A stretch of DNA of 64,000 bases from Neisseria perflava (GCF_019334725.1 NZ_CP079818.1:1-64000); one strand, 5' to 3'; counted from the stretch's first letter, positions 43,408-52,477 are shown. Notes: generated by a model from the letters alone, not told the origin. Made by a program: numbers and translations.

Positions 43408-44850
43408 TTAAATTTCGCTACCGCCGACGGTCAGTCCGGCATCAATCCTCAGGGTCGGTTGTCCGACGCCGACAGGAACGCTCTGCCCTTCTTTGCCGCA
43501 GACGCCGATGCCGCTGTCGAGCGCAGTGTCGTTGCCTATCATGGAAACGTGTTTCAGCACTTCGGGGCCGTTGCCGATGATGGTCGCGCCTTTGACAGGG
43601 TATTGCAGCTTGCCGCCTTCCACCCACCATGCTTCGGATGCGCTGAACACGAATTTGCCGCTGGTAATGTCCACTTGTCCGCCGCCGAAGTTGACGGCGT
43701 AAATGCCCTTGTCGATGGAGGCGATGATTTCTTCCGGCTCATAGCCGCCGTTTTCCATAAAGGTATTGGTCATGCGCGGCATAGGCGCGGAAGCGTAACT
43801 TTCGCGTCGGCCGTTGCCGGTCGATTGCGTGCCCATCAGGCGGGCGTTGGTTTCGTCCTGCATATAGCCGACCAAAATACCGTCTTCAATCAATACCGTG
43901 CGGCGGGTTTCGTTGCCTTCGTCGTCGATATTGAGCGAACCGCGTCTGTCGGCAATATCGCCTTGGTCCACAACGGTAACGCCTTTGGCAGCCACGCGTT
44001 CGCCGATTCGACCGGAGAAAACGCTGGTTTCTTTGCGGTTGAAATCGCCTTCCAAACCATGTCCGACCGCTTCGTGCAGCAACACGCCCGGCCAGCCGTT
44101 GCCCAAAACAACAGTCATCTCGCCGGCAGGCGCAGGACGGGATTCAAGATTGGTCAGGGCTTGTTTGACGGCGGAATCGACAAACCGATGCACCAAGTTT
44201 TCATCGAAATACGCCAAATCATAACGTCCGCCACCACCCGCGCTGCCCTGCTCGCGACGCTCGCCTTGCTTGGCAATGACGGTTACGTTCATGCGTACCA
44301 TCGGGCGGATGTCGGCAGCGTGTTTGCCGTCCAGACGGGCGATGTACACCATGTCGTATTCGCAGGTCAAACCGGCCATCACTTGCACGATACGCGGATC
44401 GGCGGCTTTGGCCAGCGTTTCAACTTTGTTCAACAGCGCGACTTTGGCAGCGGAATCAAGGCTGGCAATAGGGTCAATCGCCATGTGGACAGGCTTGCCG
44501 TAGGCAGGTGTCGGCACTTTGACGCTGGCCTCGTTGCCGGCCGCACCAATCACGCGCACGGCTTTGGCAGAGCGGTTGATCGAATCGATACACAGGCTGT
44601 CGGCGTAGGCAAAAGCGGTTTTATCGCCCGAAACGGCACGCACGCCCACGCCCTGATCAATTTGGAAGCTGCCCGATTTGACGATGCCTTCTTCCAAATG
44701 CCAACTTTCATAGGCAGTGCGCTGACAATAGATGTCGGCATAATCGACATGGTTGGCGCCGATAATGCTCAGGCTTTGGGCGAGCAAATCGGGGGAAAGA
44801 TGGTTGGCTTCGAGCAAATCTCGCTGTACGGCGGCGTAGGTTTGTTGCAT
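43408..44850 (-). CDS. tldD: Metalloprotease subunit TldD
   Basis: TldD with TldE (PmbA) forms a zinc protease that processes small peptides such as microcin B17 and degrades CcdA. The 480-residue product has ADIYCQRTAYESWHLEEGIV, GVGVRAVSGDKTAFAYADSL and the zinc-binding HEAVGHGLEGDFNRKETSVF (HExxxH). These are followed by DEGNETRRTVLIEDGILVGY and the C-terminal ITSGKFVFSASEAWWVEGGK with the third ligand, Cys, in the GVCGKEGQSVPV region. TATAAT (44897-44902, minus) lies 47 bases upstream. Confidence 0.96.
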   Translation of the reverse strand: MQQTYAAVQRDLLEANHLSPDLLAQSLSIIGANHVDYADIYCQRTAYESWHLEEGIVKSGSFQIDQGVGVRAVSGDKTAFAYADSLCIDSINRSAKAVRVIGAAGNEASVKVPTPAYGKPVHMAIDPIASLDSAAKVALLNKVETLAKAADPRIVQVMAGLTCEYDMVYIARLDGKHAADIRPMVRMNVTVIAKQGERREQGSAGGGGRYDLAYFDENLVHRFVDSAVKQALTNLESRPAPAGEMTVVLGNGWPGVLLHEAVGHGLEGDFNRKETSVFSGRIGERVAAKGVTVVDQGDIADRRGSLNIDDEGNETRRTVLIEDGILVGYMQDETNARLMGTQSTGNGRRESYASAPMPRMTNTFMENGGYEPEEIIASIDKGIYAVNFGGGQVDITSGKFVFSASEAWWVEGGKLQYPVKGATIIGNGPEVLKHVSMIGNDTALDSGIGVCGKEGQSVPVGVGQPTLRIDAGLTVGGSEI

Positions 44851-45133
44851 GATTTTTCAGACGGCCCGACAAGCAGGCAAAGTTAATTTGGTCTTGATTA
44901 TACGGTATTTTATATGGCTTTGGATATGTTGATTGCTTGGGTTTATGAGTGATTGAAACAAATCAAAAGGCCGTCTGAAATATAGGGTTGAAATGTTTGC
45001 CTTACCCTATTTCAATCGGCCTGTTCGTTTGACGTTCAGACGGCCTTTTCAATCATGGCAAAGCCAATACAGAAACTTAATTTCCATACAAAACAATCTA
45101 CTACAAAAAAATCCCTTATTTTTTTAGTTTTGC
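44851..45133. other. Gap between tldD and nrrF
   Basis: Holds the tldD promoter (minus), a DUS at about 44967 and a second inverted copy at about 45036 with CCCTATTTCAA / TTGAAATATAGGG-like pairing between them. No gene was seen. Confidence 0.5.
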
Positions 45134-45135
45134 TA

Positions 45136-45163
45136 TTGATAATAGTTATTATTAGCGTATAAT
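45136..45163 (+). promoter_or_regulatory. nrrF promoter
   Basis: TTGATA (45136-45141), 16 bases, TATAAT (45158-45163). The Fur box occupies the spacer and the -35, so iron-loaded Fur would block RNA polymerase. Confidence 0.8.
45137..45151 (+). promoter_or_regulatory. Fur box of nrrF
   Basis: TGATAATAGTTATTA matches TGATAATnATTATCA at 12 of 14 defined positions and lies between the -35 and -10 of the nrrF promoter. Confidence 0.8.
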
Positions 45164-45169
45164 CAAACT

Positions 45170-45345
45170 CACTCGGAAGACGTCCTAATCCGAGCCATTA
45201 AACGACAGATTTTATCCCCCTCTTCCCCATTATCTCTTGATACTCGGAGTGCGCATATACGAAACATACCTGTTCCCCTTTATATCAGATACTCAAAACC
45301 GAAAAACATGAAACCCACTGCCGATACAGTGGGTTTCGTGTTTTG
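45170..45345 (+). ncRNA. nrrF: Iron-responsive small RNA NrrF
   Basis: NrrF is the Fur-repressed neisserial sRNA that, when iron is short, down-regulates succinate dehydrogenase and other iron-using genes. Here a Fur-controlled promoter is followed by about 170 noncoding bases with a C/U-rich single-stranded segment (CCCCCTCTTCCCC, about 45216). A strong terminator closes it: CATGAAACCCACTG / CAGTGGGTTTCGTG (45307-45340) plus TTTT. The neighbours on the far side, a SPOR-like gene then birA-coaX, are those of nrrF in N. meningitidis. The start is estimated from the promoter. Confidence 0.85.
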
Positions 45346-45409
45346 TGGCGTTCGGTTTATCAGGCTTTTCCAACTGCTGATTAGGCCGTCTGAAACTGAA
45401 TAGACCTGA

Positions 45410-46252
45410 TTATCGGCAGGTTTTCATGTTCAATTTTCCATAACGGCCGACAATGTTTCTAATGTCTTGGGCATCGCGCTCGTCAACCGCCATAAAGACC
45501 ACGGTCATGCGCGCCACGCTCAAACCGGTATCGGGTGCGCTTCTGTCTTCCTGCTCAACAATGCGTGCGCCGCCGAAACCTGCGCTGGACAAGCGTGAAA
45601 TCAAAACTTGGGCGGAAGAGCGGCTGCGTGTTACGTCAATGCTGATTTCGCCGTTGTGAATGCTGCCGCTAAAGCCGCGGCTGCCCAAGGCATCAAGCTG
45701 GGCGGAGGTGTCGCCGTCGGCAGGCAAGACCACGCGGAAGGTTTTGGAGGAAGTCTCGCCACCGGATGCGCCGTTGCGTTTTTCGATACTGCGGCTGGCG
45801 GCATGAGGCCATTTGCCCAACAGGCCTTTGATGCGGTGGTAATCGTCTTCATCCATCACCACGGTGGCGCTGCTGGTACACAAGCGTTCCACGCCGGCCG
45901 CATCCATCTCTTCTTCAGCGGCGCGGCGCTCTTGCGCCTCTTTCTCGCGGCGCATTTTTTCTTTTTTCTCTTTCAACTGCTGCGCTTCTTGCTTTTTACG
46001 CAAGGCTTCCGCTTCTTCGGATTCAGGTTCGGCCATAATCAGGCCGTCTGATTCGACCACCACCCAATCGGGTTGCGATGCCTGCTGAGGCTCGGCTTTG
46101 GGCGCGTCCAAAGAAGACGGGCGCAATAATTCGTGCGTACCGCCTTCCAATGCCGATTCGGGTTTGGCGGTTTTATGTTGTGTCCGATAGGCAACCATGC
46201 TGCCAAAAACAATGATGTTGAGTGCGACCAAGACCGCAAACAGCCATTTCAT
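45410..46252 (-). CDS. SPOR-like protein with membrane anchor and coiled coil
   Basis: A 280-residue protein. The N-terminal helix (MKWLFAVLVALNIIVFGSMV) anchors it in the inner membrane. A highly charged coiled coil of about 40 residues (EAEALRKKQEAQQLKEKKEK and so on) follows, then a C-terminal domain with the look of SPOR repeats (FRVVLPADGDTSAQLDALGS, RGFSGSIHNGEISIDVTRSR). SPOR domains bind denuded septal peptidoglycan, so a division-site role is possible. It is the last gene of the birA-coaX unit, 15 bases downstream, and faces nrrF. Confidence 0.8.
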   Translation of the reverse strand: MKWLFAVLVALNIIVFGSMVAYRTQHKTAKPESALEGGTHELLRPSSLDAPKAEPQQASQPDWVVVESDGLIMAEPESEEAEALRKKQEAQQLKEKKEKMRREKEAQERRAAEEEMDAAGVERLCTSSATVVMDEDDYHRIKGLLGKWPHAASRSIEKRNGASGGETSSKTFRVVLPADGDTSAQLDALGSRGFSGSIHNGEISIDVTRSRSSAQVLISRLSSAGFGGARIVEQEDRSAPDTGLSVARMTVVFMAVDERDAQDIRNIVGRYGKLNMKTCR

Positions 46253-46267
46253 GATGCGTTTTCCTTT

Positions 46268-48028
46268 TTATTGTCCGTTGCGATGGGCAATCCAATGCAA
46301 GAGCCCGTGAATCACGAGATTATCGACGATTTTCACTTGATTGTCATGAACGAATGACTCCGGCAGCGCCTGCACGACTCTGGCCGCGCCTCCGCCGGTG
46401 ATAATGATATCGACCGGCTTGCCCTCGCCCGTTTTGTCTTTCAGACGGCCATGCATCATCATCAACGCGCCGCAAACGGCATCCATCATGCCGCTGGCAA
46501 TGGCGTTCGGCGTTGTGGTTGGGAACGGATATACCTTGCCGATGGGGCGGTTGAGGTTGGCGGTCTTGAGTGCCATCGCCTCTTTCATCAAGTGGAAACC
46601 GGGCATGATGGTGCCGCCGAGATAATGATTGTCTTCCGTCAGCGCGTCGGTGGTTACGGCGGTACCGCAGCTGACGACGACGCAGGCGTTTTGCGTAAAG
46701 CGGCGGCTGCCCAGCGCATTAAACCAGCGGTCAGAGCCATGTTCTTCAGGGCAGCGGTAATGGTTGCGGATACCCAACGCCTGTGGCATGGAAGACAGCC
46801 ATTCGACCGGACGGGTTAATTGTTCTTCAACCATCGCTTTTTTTACCGAACCGCACACGGCGCAACCGACAATTTTCACATCTTCATCGGCAAATTGCAG
46901 CCATTCTTCACCCAGCTGGGTCAAATCACGATACGGCGCGCGGCCGACTTCGGAAAATGTGCCGTTCTCTACCCATGCCCATTTCAACTGACTGTTGCCG
47001 CCGTCCAGCAGCAAAAAGCGTTCCGGCTTGGCGACGGCAGGTTGCACCAGACGATTATCCGGACGCAAGCTGATCTCGCCGCTGACAATGGTTTTCTCGC
47101 CATTGTCGGTCAACAAACGCAACGCGCCTTGCGCATCCACGCCTTTGACTACGCCTTCATGAACAATGCGCCCTTCTTGAAGCAGCAATACCGGCCTGCC
47201 TGTGTCGCGGTTGGCGGCATCGTATTCGCCGATACATGATGCAAATCCGTTTTGCGCGTATTCGTTCAACAGCACATCAAGTTGCGCCAACACCGCATTC
47301 AATAAGGTTTTGACGCTTACGCCCTGCTTAGAGGCCGTCTGAAACAAGGCCTGCACGGAAGTGGCGTTTTCAACTTCTTTCGGCAATACAAAATTGATGC
47401 CGATGCCGATGACGGCGACAGTCTTATTCTCTACCCGAGCCGTTTCAATCAAAATACCGGCCAATTTATCGTTGGCCACGACCAAATCGTTCGGCCACTT
47501 GATATTTACGTCCAAACCGATATCGGCAAGCGCACGGCGGCAAGCCAATGCCACCACCAACGCCAGCGAACCCAGCTCATACTGCGGCTTGTCAAACGCC
47601 CAGCCCAAGCTGAACATCAGGCATTCGCCCTGTCGGTTGACCCAACTCCGCCCTTGCCGTCCGCGGCCTTTGGTTTGGAAATGCGCCACACACAAGGCCT
47701 TATGCGCCAAATCTGCCGACTGGCGCGCCAACGCCATGATTTCATCGTTGCTGGACGAACATTCGTGTTTCAACTGCGCACGAAAACCCTGTTTTCCGGC
47801 CATTTGTTGCAGAGATTCTTCGGCAAACACAGCCAAAGGGCGCACCAAGCGCCATTGCCCGTCGTGCTGGCGCAGCAAACCGCGGATATGGCCCGGCATC
47901 TGCTGCCAGAATCCGTTTAATTGTTGCGGCTTCATCCCAACCACACGCGCCAACTGAGAAACGTGTTGCGGCAGGCCGTCTGAAAGCGCGGCGAGCAAGG
48001 CCCAATGGCGGCTGTTCAAATCCGTCAT
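46268..48028 (-). CDS. birA-coaX: Biotin--protein ligase / type III pantothenate kinase fusion
   Basis: A 586-residue fusion of two enzymes. Residues 1-70 are a winged-helix part (SDGLPQHVSQLARVVGMKPQ). The BirA ligase has GRGRQGRSWVNRQGECLMFS, then the KWPNDLVV motif with NDKLAGILIE, and AVIGIGINF, and should biotinylate AccB. From about residue 345 the CoaX kinase begins with LLLDGGNSQLKWAWVENG (phosphate loop), then GSDRWFNALG, VVSCGTAVTTDAL and ITGGGAARV, and makes phosphopantothenate for CoA. Neisseria is known for this fusion. The start overlaps the rfaE2 stop by four bases (ATGA). Confidence 0.94.
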   Translation of the reverse strand: MTDLNSRHWALLAALSDGLPQHVSQLARVVGMKPQQLNGFWQQMPGHIRGLLRQHDGQWRLVRPLAVFAEESLQQMAGKQGFRAQLKHECSSSNDEIMALARQSADLAHKALCVAHFQTKGRGRQGRSWVNRQGECLMFSLGWAFDKPQYELGSLALVVALACRRALADIGLDVNIKWPNDLVVANDKLAGILIETARVENKTVAVIGIGINFVLPKEVENATSVQALFQTASKQGVSVKTLLNAVLAQLDVLLNEYAQNGFASCIGEYDAANRDTGRPVLLLQEGRIVHEGVVKGVDAQGALRLLTDNGEKTIVSGEISLRPDNRLVQPAVAKPERFLLLDGGNSQLKWAWVENGTFSEVGRAPYRDLTQLGEEWLQFADEDVKIVGCAVCGSVKKAMVEEQLTRPVEWLSSMPQALGIRNHYRCPEEHGSDRWFNALGSRRFTQNACVVVSCGTAVTTDALTEDNHYLGGTIMPGFHLMKEAMALKTANLNRPIGKVYPFPTTTPNAIASGMMDAVCGALMMMHGRLKDKTGEGKPVDIIITGGGAARVVQALPESFVHDNQVKIVDNLVIHGLLHWIAHRNGQ

Positions 48029-48528
48029 TCGCCTCCTCCGGCTTCGCGGATTTTCTCCAAAGTTTTGGTGGTCGAAGTCTGGTGTAAAAACGGAATCGAA
48101 AATACTTTGCCGCCGCGCGCAAACGTCTCGGCCGCACCGACAATCTTATCCACAGGCCAATCGCCGCCTTTAATCAACACATCGGGTTTGACCATTTCAA
48201 TCAGTGTGGCCGGCGTATCGTCATCAAACCATGTGACCAAATCCACGCTCTCCAATGCCGCTGCCACTGCCGCGCGGTTTTCCAAAGGATTAATCGGACG
48301 ATCATCACCTTTGCCCTGACGGCGCACCGAAGCATCGGTATTCAACGCCAGCACCAAAGCCGCACCGGTCGATCTCGCCTGCGCCAAATACGTTACATGG
48401 CCCCTATGGAGAATATCGAAACAGCCGTTGGTAAACACCAGCGGACGGGGCAATGCCGCCAAATGCTCCGCCAACTTTTCGGGCGGACAGATTTTGGATT
48501 CAAATTCTGGAGCTGACCATTCGGACAT
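48025..48528 (-). CDS. rfaE2: ADP-heptose synthase, nucleotidyltransferase
   Basis: The 167-residue enzyme corresponds to the C-terminal domain of HldE. It transfers AMP to D-beta-D-heptose 1-phosphate, giving ADP-heptose for the lipooligosaccharide core. It has the cytidylyltransferase motifs LVFTNGCFDILHRGHVTYLA (HxGH variant HRGH), LVLALNTDASVRRQGKGDDR, RPINPLENRAAVAAALESVD, and PDVLIKGGDWPVDKIVGAA. The kinase half is absent, as usual for neisseriae, where it is a separate gene. It works in the same pathway as gmhB at 54341. Confidence 0.95.
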   Translation of the reverse strand: MSEWSAPEFESKICPPEKLAEHLAALPRPLVFTNGCFDILHRGHVTYLAQARSTGAALVLALNTDASVRRQGKGDDRPINPLENRAAVAAALESVDLVTWFDDDTPATLIEMVKPDVLIKGGDWPVDKIVGAAETFARGGKVFSIPFLHQTSTTKTLEKIREAGGGE

Positions 48529-48790
48529 GATGCGGTTCCTTTGGGAATGAAACAGAAAATAATCGGGGTATTATAAATGATAACGGCGAAACACCATAAA
48601 AAGATACCGAACGGTATAATATTCTGGCTTGATTGCGTATTCATTGATATTTGATAACACGGCAAACGCCATTTTTGCCGATGCCATGATGAAACGGTTT
48701 GATAAATACTTTTTTGAAACCCTATTAAATCTGAAGTAAAATTCGGGTATAAACGGAAAAAAGCCTGCATATAATATGCAGGCTTTCATT

Positions 48791-48868
48791 TGGGGTGGCT
48801 GATGGGGCTCGAACCCACGACAACTGGAATCACAATCCAGGGCTTCTACCAACTGAGCTACAGCCACC
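48791..48868 (-). tRNA. tRNA-His (GTG)
   Basis: The minus strand folds as a cloverleaf with anticodon GTG, T-loop GGTTCGAGCC and encoded CCA. The extra 5' G (G-1) expected of tRNA-His is present opposite the C discriminator. Confidence 0.95.
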
Positions 48869-48876
48869 GTAAAAAT

Positions 48877-48953
48877 TGGCACGCCCGACAGGAATCGAAC
48901 CTGTAACCCCCGACTTAGAAGGTCGGTGCTCTATCCGGTTGAGCTACGGGCGC
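48877..48953 (-). tRNA. tRNA-Arg (TCT)
   Basis: 77-base cloverleaf, acceptor GCGCCCG / CGGGCGT-like pair, anticodon TCT, T-loop GGTTCGATTCC, CCA encoded. Second gene of the tRNA operon. Confidence 0.95.
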
Positions 48954-48980
48954 TCATGCCGATTCGTGCTAAGAATTTTG

Positions 48981-49058
48981 TGGTCGGGGCGGTGGGATTC
49001 GAACTCACGACCCTCTGCTCCCAAAGCAGATGCGCTAACCGGGCTGCGCTACGCCCCG
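48981..49058 (-). tRNA. tRNA-Pro (TGG)
   Basis: 78-base cloverleaf, acceptor CGGGGCG / CGCCCCG, anticodon TGG, CCA encoded. First gene of the tRNA operon, just downstream of a near-consensus promoter. Confidence 0.95.
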
Positions 49059-49071
49059 ACTGAAGACCTGA

Positions 49072-49100
49072 ACTATACAGACCCTTTTCAACCCGGTCAA
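49072..49100 (-). promoter_or_regulatory. Promoter of the tRNA-Pro/Arg/His operon
   Basis: On the minus strand TTGACC, 17 bases, TATAGT, ending 13 bases before the tRNA-Pro 5' end. Confidence 0.8.
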
Positions 49101-49259
49101 CACTTACTTTGCTTTATTTTTTCATTTTTTGGTTATCCTATTATTTTTAATCGTTATTTATTTTTATGTTTCGTAATCAGGGCCACTCTTTTGTGTCAGG
49201 CCGTCTGAAAAATGCGATAATTTAAACGCAATATTTATCCCTATTGAGGAGGAAAAATC

Positions 49260-50111
49260 ATGGCTGCACAACTTATAGACGGAAAAAAAATCTCCCAGCA
49301 ACGCATCGAGGCGGTCGCTCAGGCGGTAAAAGCGCGTCAGGAAAAAGGTTTGCACACGCCTTGCTTGGCGGTGGTATTGGTTGGCGACGACCCTGCCAGC
49401 GCGGTTTATGTACGCAATAAAAAACTGGCCTGCCAAAAAAGCGGCATCGAATCGCGATCTTACGAGCTGCCGTCTGAAACCACGCAAGACGATTTGTTGA
49501 AACTGGTGGACGAATTGAACGGCGATTCTGCCGTCGACGGTATTTTGGTGCAACTGCCGCTGCCGGCACACATCGACAGCCAAGCGGTTTTGGAACGTAT
49601 CGAGCCGCATAAAGATGTGGACGGCTTCCACCCTTACAACGTCGGTCGCCTAGTCGTCAAAATGCCGCTGATGCGCCCTTGCACACCCAAAGGCGTGATG
49701 ACTTTGTTGGAAGCCTACGGTATCGACCCGAAAGGCAAAAAAGCCGTTGTCGTCGGCGCGTCCAATATTGTCGGCCGCCCGCAGGCATTGGAATTGCTGC
49801 TGTCCCGCGCGACGGTAACCATCTGCCACAGTGCCACGCAAAACCTTGCCGATGAAGTTGCTGCCGCAGATATTTTGGTGGTCGGCGTAGGCATTCCGAA
49901 TTTCGTTAAAGGCGAATGGGTCAAACCCGGCGCAGTCGTTATCGATGTGGGCATCAACCGCTTGGACAACGGCAGCCTGTGCGGCGACGTGGAGTTTGAT
50001 GCCGCCAAAGAACGCGCATCCATGATTACGCCCGTTCCCGGCGGCGTCGGCCCGATGACGATTGCCACTTTATTGGAAAACACGGTACACGCGGCCTCAT
50101 TGCACGATTAA
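49260..50111 (+). CDS. folD: Bifunctional methylene-THF dehydrogenase / cyclohydrolase
   Basis: FolD interconverts 5,10-methylene-, methenyl- and 10-formyl-tetrahydrofolate. The 283-residue enzyme has TPCLAVVLVGDDPASAVYVR, NKKLACQKSGI (catalytic Lys), DGILVQLPLPAHID, DGFHPYNVGRL, PCTPKGVMTLLEAYGID, the NADP loop VVVGASNIVGRPQALELL and TPVPGGVGPMTIATLLENT. A strong GAGGAGG site precedes ATG 49260. A DUS is placed at 49199. Confidence 0.97.
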   Translation: MAAQLIDGKKISQQRIEAVAQAVKARQEKGLHTPCLAVVLVGDDPASAVYVRNKKLACQKSGIESRSYELPSETTQDDLLKLVDELNGDSAVDGILVQLPLPAHIDSQAVLERIEPHKDVDGFHPYNVGRLVVKMPLMRPCTPKGVMTLLEAYGIDPKGKKAVVVGASNIVGRPQALELLLSRATVTICHSATQNLADEVAAADILVVGVGIPNFVKGEWVKPGAVVIDVGINRLDNGSLCGDVEFDAAKERASMITPVPGGVGPMTIATLLENTVHAASLHD

Positions 50112-50127
50112 TCGCTGTCATTAAGTT

Positions 50128-50159
50128 AGGCCGTCTGAACATGGTTTTTCAGACGGCCT
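50128..50159 (+). terminator. DUS inverted pair after folD
   Basis: Inverted DUS pair with an 8-base loop; no T-run after it. Confidence 0.55.
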
Positions 50160-50195
50160 GACATGTTTTTTTGCTTTTTACCTTATTGGCTTCAC

Positions 50196-51269
50196 ATGTC
50201 CTTACTCTCTTCCCACACCGACAACCCGACTTTCCGCAACGCTTCCTATATCTTGATGGGCTTGGCCTTGCTGATTGTCTTGCACTACCATTTTCTGCCG
50301 CTGCTGCTGTCGGTTATCCTGACCTATATCTTTATTACGCGCACCAATGGCGTGATCCTCAAACTCCGCCGCCATGTTTTGCCGCGCAACACGCGGCTGC
50401 ATAAATCGCTCAACGCGCACAATATCAACCTGATTTCCACCACGCTGACGCTGGCCATCGTATTCAGCATCATCACGATGATGTCTTTGGGCATTTACCA
50501 CCTGATACACGGCGGCCATGTCGGCTTTATGTTGGCCAAGCTGGCAGCGATTTTGGAAGACACCAAAAACAGCCAAGACCTGCCTGCGGCCATTCTCAAT
50601 ATGCTGCCCAACAATATGGCCGAAATCAAAGCCTCGGCGATCAAACTGATTGAAGAATACCGCGCCGCGCTGACCCGTATCAGTAAAAACAGCATCACAT
50701 CCTTCGTGTACATCCTCATCGGCATCATCATCGGCGCCATGCTCAGTTTCCACCGCCTGAAAATGCGCAAAAACCGCCACAAAATGCCGCTGTTTAAAGC
50801 CGAATTGATGCGGCGCATCGTCAATTTTGAAACCAGCTTTGAGCGCGTGTTCCTCGCCCAAGTCAAAATCTCGCTGATCGACACCTTCCTGACCGGCCTG
50901 TACCTCTACTTGGTTTTGCCGCTGTTCGGCGTTGACCTGCCGTTTAAAATGACCGTCCTGATCGTCGCCTTTATCGTCGGCCTGATTCCGGTGGCGGGCA
51001 ACCTGATTTCCAACACCATCATCATTATTTTAAGCCTCGGCGCATCGCTGTACGTCGCCCTCGCCTCGCTGGTTTTCCTTGTTGTCATCCATAAGCTCGA
51101 ATACTTCCTCAACGCCAAAATCATCGGCTCGGAAATCGAATCCAGCGCATGGGAATTGCTGGTAGCGATGGTCGTCTTTGAACGCATTTTCGGCATCGGC
51201 GGCATCATCGTCGCGCCGGTTTATTACGCGTATCTGAAAAACGAATTGAAACTGCGAAAATTGATTTGA
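50196..51269 (+). CDS. AI-2E-family (PerM-type) membrane transporter
   Basis: A 357-residue membrane protein of the PerM / AI-2 exporter superfamily. It has hydrophobic segments at about residues 18-48, 75-100, 165-185 and a cluster near the end. Typical C-terminal signatures are DTFLTGLYLYLVLPLFGVDL, PFKMTVLIVAFIVGLIPVAG, NLISNTIIIILSLGASLYVA and VYYAYLKNELK. Substrates in the family are varied and this one is unknown. The start was set at ATG 50196 (MSLLSSHTDN); an upstream in-frame ATG at 50163 directly abuts the folD hairpin. Confidence 0.85.
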   Translation: MSLLSSHTDNPTFRNASYILMGLALLIVLHYHFLPLLLSVILTYIFITRTNGVILKLRRHVLPRNTRLHKSLNAHNINLISTTLTLAIVFSIITMMSLGIYHLIHGGHVGFMLAKLAAILEDTKNSQDLPAAILNMLPNNMAEIKASAIKLIEEYRAALTRISKNSITSFVYILIGIIIGAMLSFHRLKMRKNRHKMPLFKAELMRRIVNFETSFERVFLAQVKISLIDTFLTGLYLYLVLPLFGVDLPFKMTVLIVAFIVGLIPVAGNLISNTIIIILSLGASLYVALASLVFLVVIHKLEYFLNAKIIGSEIESSAWELLVAMVVFERIFGIGGIIVAPVYYAYLKNELKLRKLI

Positions 51270-51289
51270 ATGTTGACACGGTAATATAG

Positions 51290-51325
51290 AAAGGCCGTCT
51301 GAGAAATTTCCAGACGGCCTTTTTA
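51290..51325. terminator. Imperfect DUS-pair terminator
   Basis: AAGGCCGTCTG-AGAAATTTC-CAGACGGCCTTTTT; both DUS copies have lost the last bases but the stem is intact. Between convergent genes. Confidence 0.8.
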
Positions 51326-51327
51326 TA

Positions 51328-52332
51328 TTATGAGTTTGTCTTAAATTCGCGTCCCATTTTAAAAGTATAAGCAAAAGGACTATTTTCTACTGATTGTACA
51401 ATCGGAGGGCTTTTTAGCCATTTAGAACTAAAACAAAGCATTGCTCCTGCTGCTAATTGAACACCGATATCAGGAATATATGGAGCTAATAGCGGTATTT
51501 CTTTAGCAATGCTTGCAATAGTGGGAGGTGTAGCAAAAAGGCTATATTTATCTGTTGGTAATATATTTTGAAAATGTGCTTTCATCGAATCTAGTCGAGT
51601 ACGTATTTTATTTTCATTAAATAATCTATTTAAGTCATATAAATCTTTTTGAATCTCCTGTATTTTTTTATGATAAGTTTTTTGTATCTCTTCAGATTGA
51701 ATGATAGAATTATAAATAGTATCTAAATGTTCACGAAGCCTAATTAACTCATCTCTTCTTCGATATTTAAAGTCAAGAATTTCATAAATTGGTGTACTAT
51801 CAATAGGAACAGGTAGTGAATTTATTAAATTAAACTCTATAATTTGCTTTTTATTATCTTCATTTATCAAAGGAAAGTATAAATCATCTGTCTCAAAAAT
51901 ATCTTGAGCAAGAGTCCATTGTCCTTTAGATGATTTTATATGTTGTTCTAGAGCCCATAATTGTGATTTTAAAAATAAATCAGGATCAATTCGATGATTA
52001 TCAAAGGGGGACATGGTTCTAGTAAGAATACCTTGTTCTTCTAACATTATTAAGTCTGGATCAGCCAATCTTACTAAACATATTTTATTTACAGGATAAT
52101 CAATTTTATCCCAATAAACTAAATATTTAATAATATCTGAAGATCGTAAATTCCTTTTAGACGATAAACCACTAATTTCCTTTAACTCAAAATAAGTCTC
52201 CCTCGGCGGAATCAGCAGTTTATTCCTATAAGATATAAGGCCTTCTATATGATTAGAAGGTTCTTTAGTTGAAGTTACTTTATATATTGGTTCGAATATA
52301 TCAGAAATAACAACCCCACGCTCTACACACAT
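51328..52332 (-). CDS. Unknown A/T-rich gene, DUF6236-like
   Basis: A 334-residue protein with markedly A/T-rich codons compared with folD and the transporter on either side, a sign of acquisition. The N-terminal half (ERGVVISDIFEPIYK; SDIIKYLVYWDKIDYPVNKI) resembles the DUF6236 family, whose members are of unknown function. The C-terminal half holds a coiled coil (EIQKTYHKKIQEIQKDLYDL) and a hydrophobic stretch (LAPYIPDIGVQLAAGAMLCF). The family call is from memory of the pattern and is moderate. The gene is bracketed by DUS hairpins. TTTCAAAG-type spacing near the start gives only a weak ribosome site. Confidence 0.72.
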   Translation of the reverse strand: MCVERGVVISDIFEPIYKVTSTKEPSNHIEGLISYRNKLLIPPRETYFELKEISGLSSKRNLRSSDIIKYLVYWDKIDYPVNKICLVRLADPDLIMLEEQGILTRTMSPFDNHRIDPDLFLKSQLWALEQHIKSSKGQWTLAQDIFETDDLYFPLINEDNKKQIIEFNLINSLPVPIDSTPIYEILDFKYRRRDELIRLREHLDTIYNSIIQSEEIQKTYHKKIQEIQKDLYDLNRLFNENKIRTRLDSMKAHFQNILPTDKYSLFATPPTIASIAKEIPLLAPYIPDIGVQLAAGAMLCFSSKWLKSPPIVQSVENSPFAYTFKMGREFKTNS

Positions 52333-52430
52333 TTTTGTTACCTTTCAAAGCTAGGAAGTAATTTAAGGTAGTAATTATATTGGTAAGTAATGATACATTT
52401 ACAAGGGTATTTTTAATTTTAATCTGATAT

Positions 52431-52477
52431 AAAAAAGGCCGTCTGAAAACGACAATCGGGTTTTCAGACGGCCTTTG
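52431..52477 (+). terminator. DUS inverted pair before the aromatic transporter
   Basis: Inverted DUS pair with A-run and TTT; right boundary of the A/T-rich insert. Confidence 0.65.

Noticed and set aside
43264..44886. 540-residue open frame antisense to tldD
   Set aside because: The complement is a textbook TldD with its zinc motif; the plus-strand frame has no family pattern.
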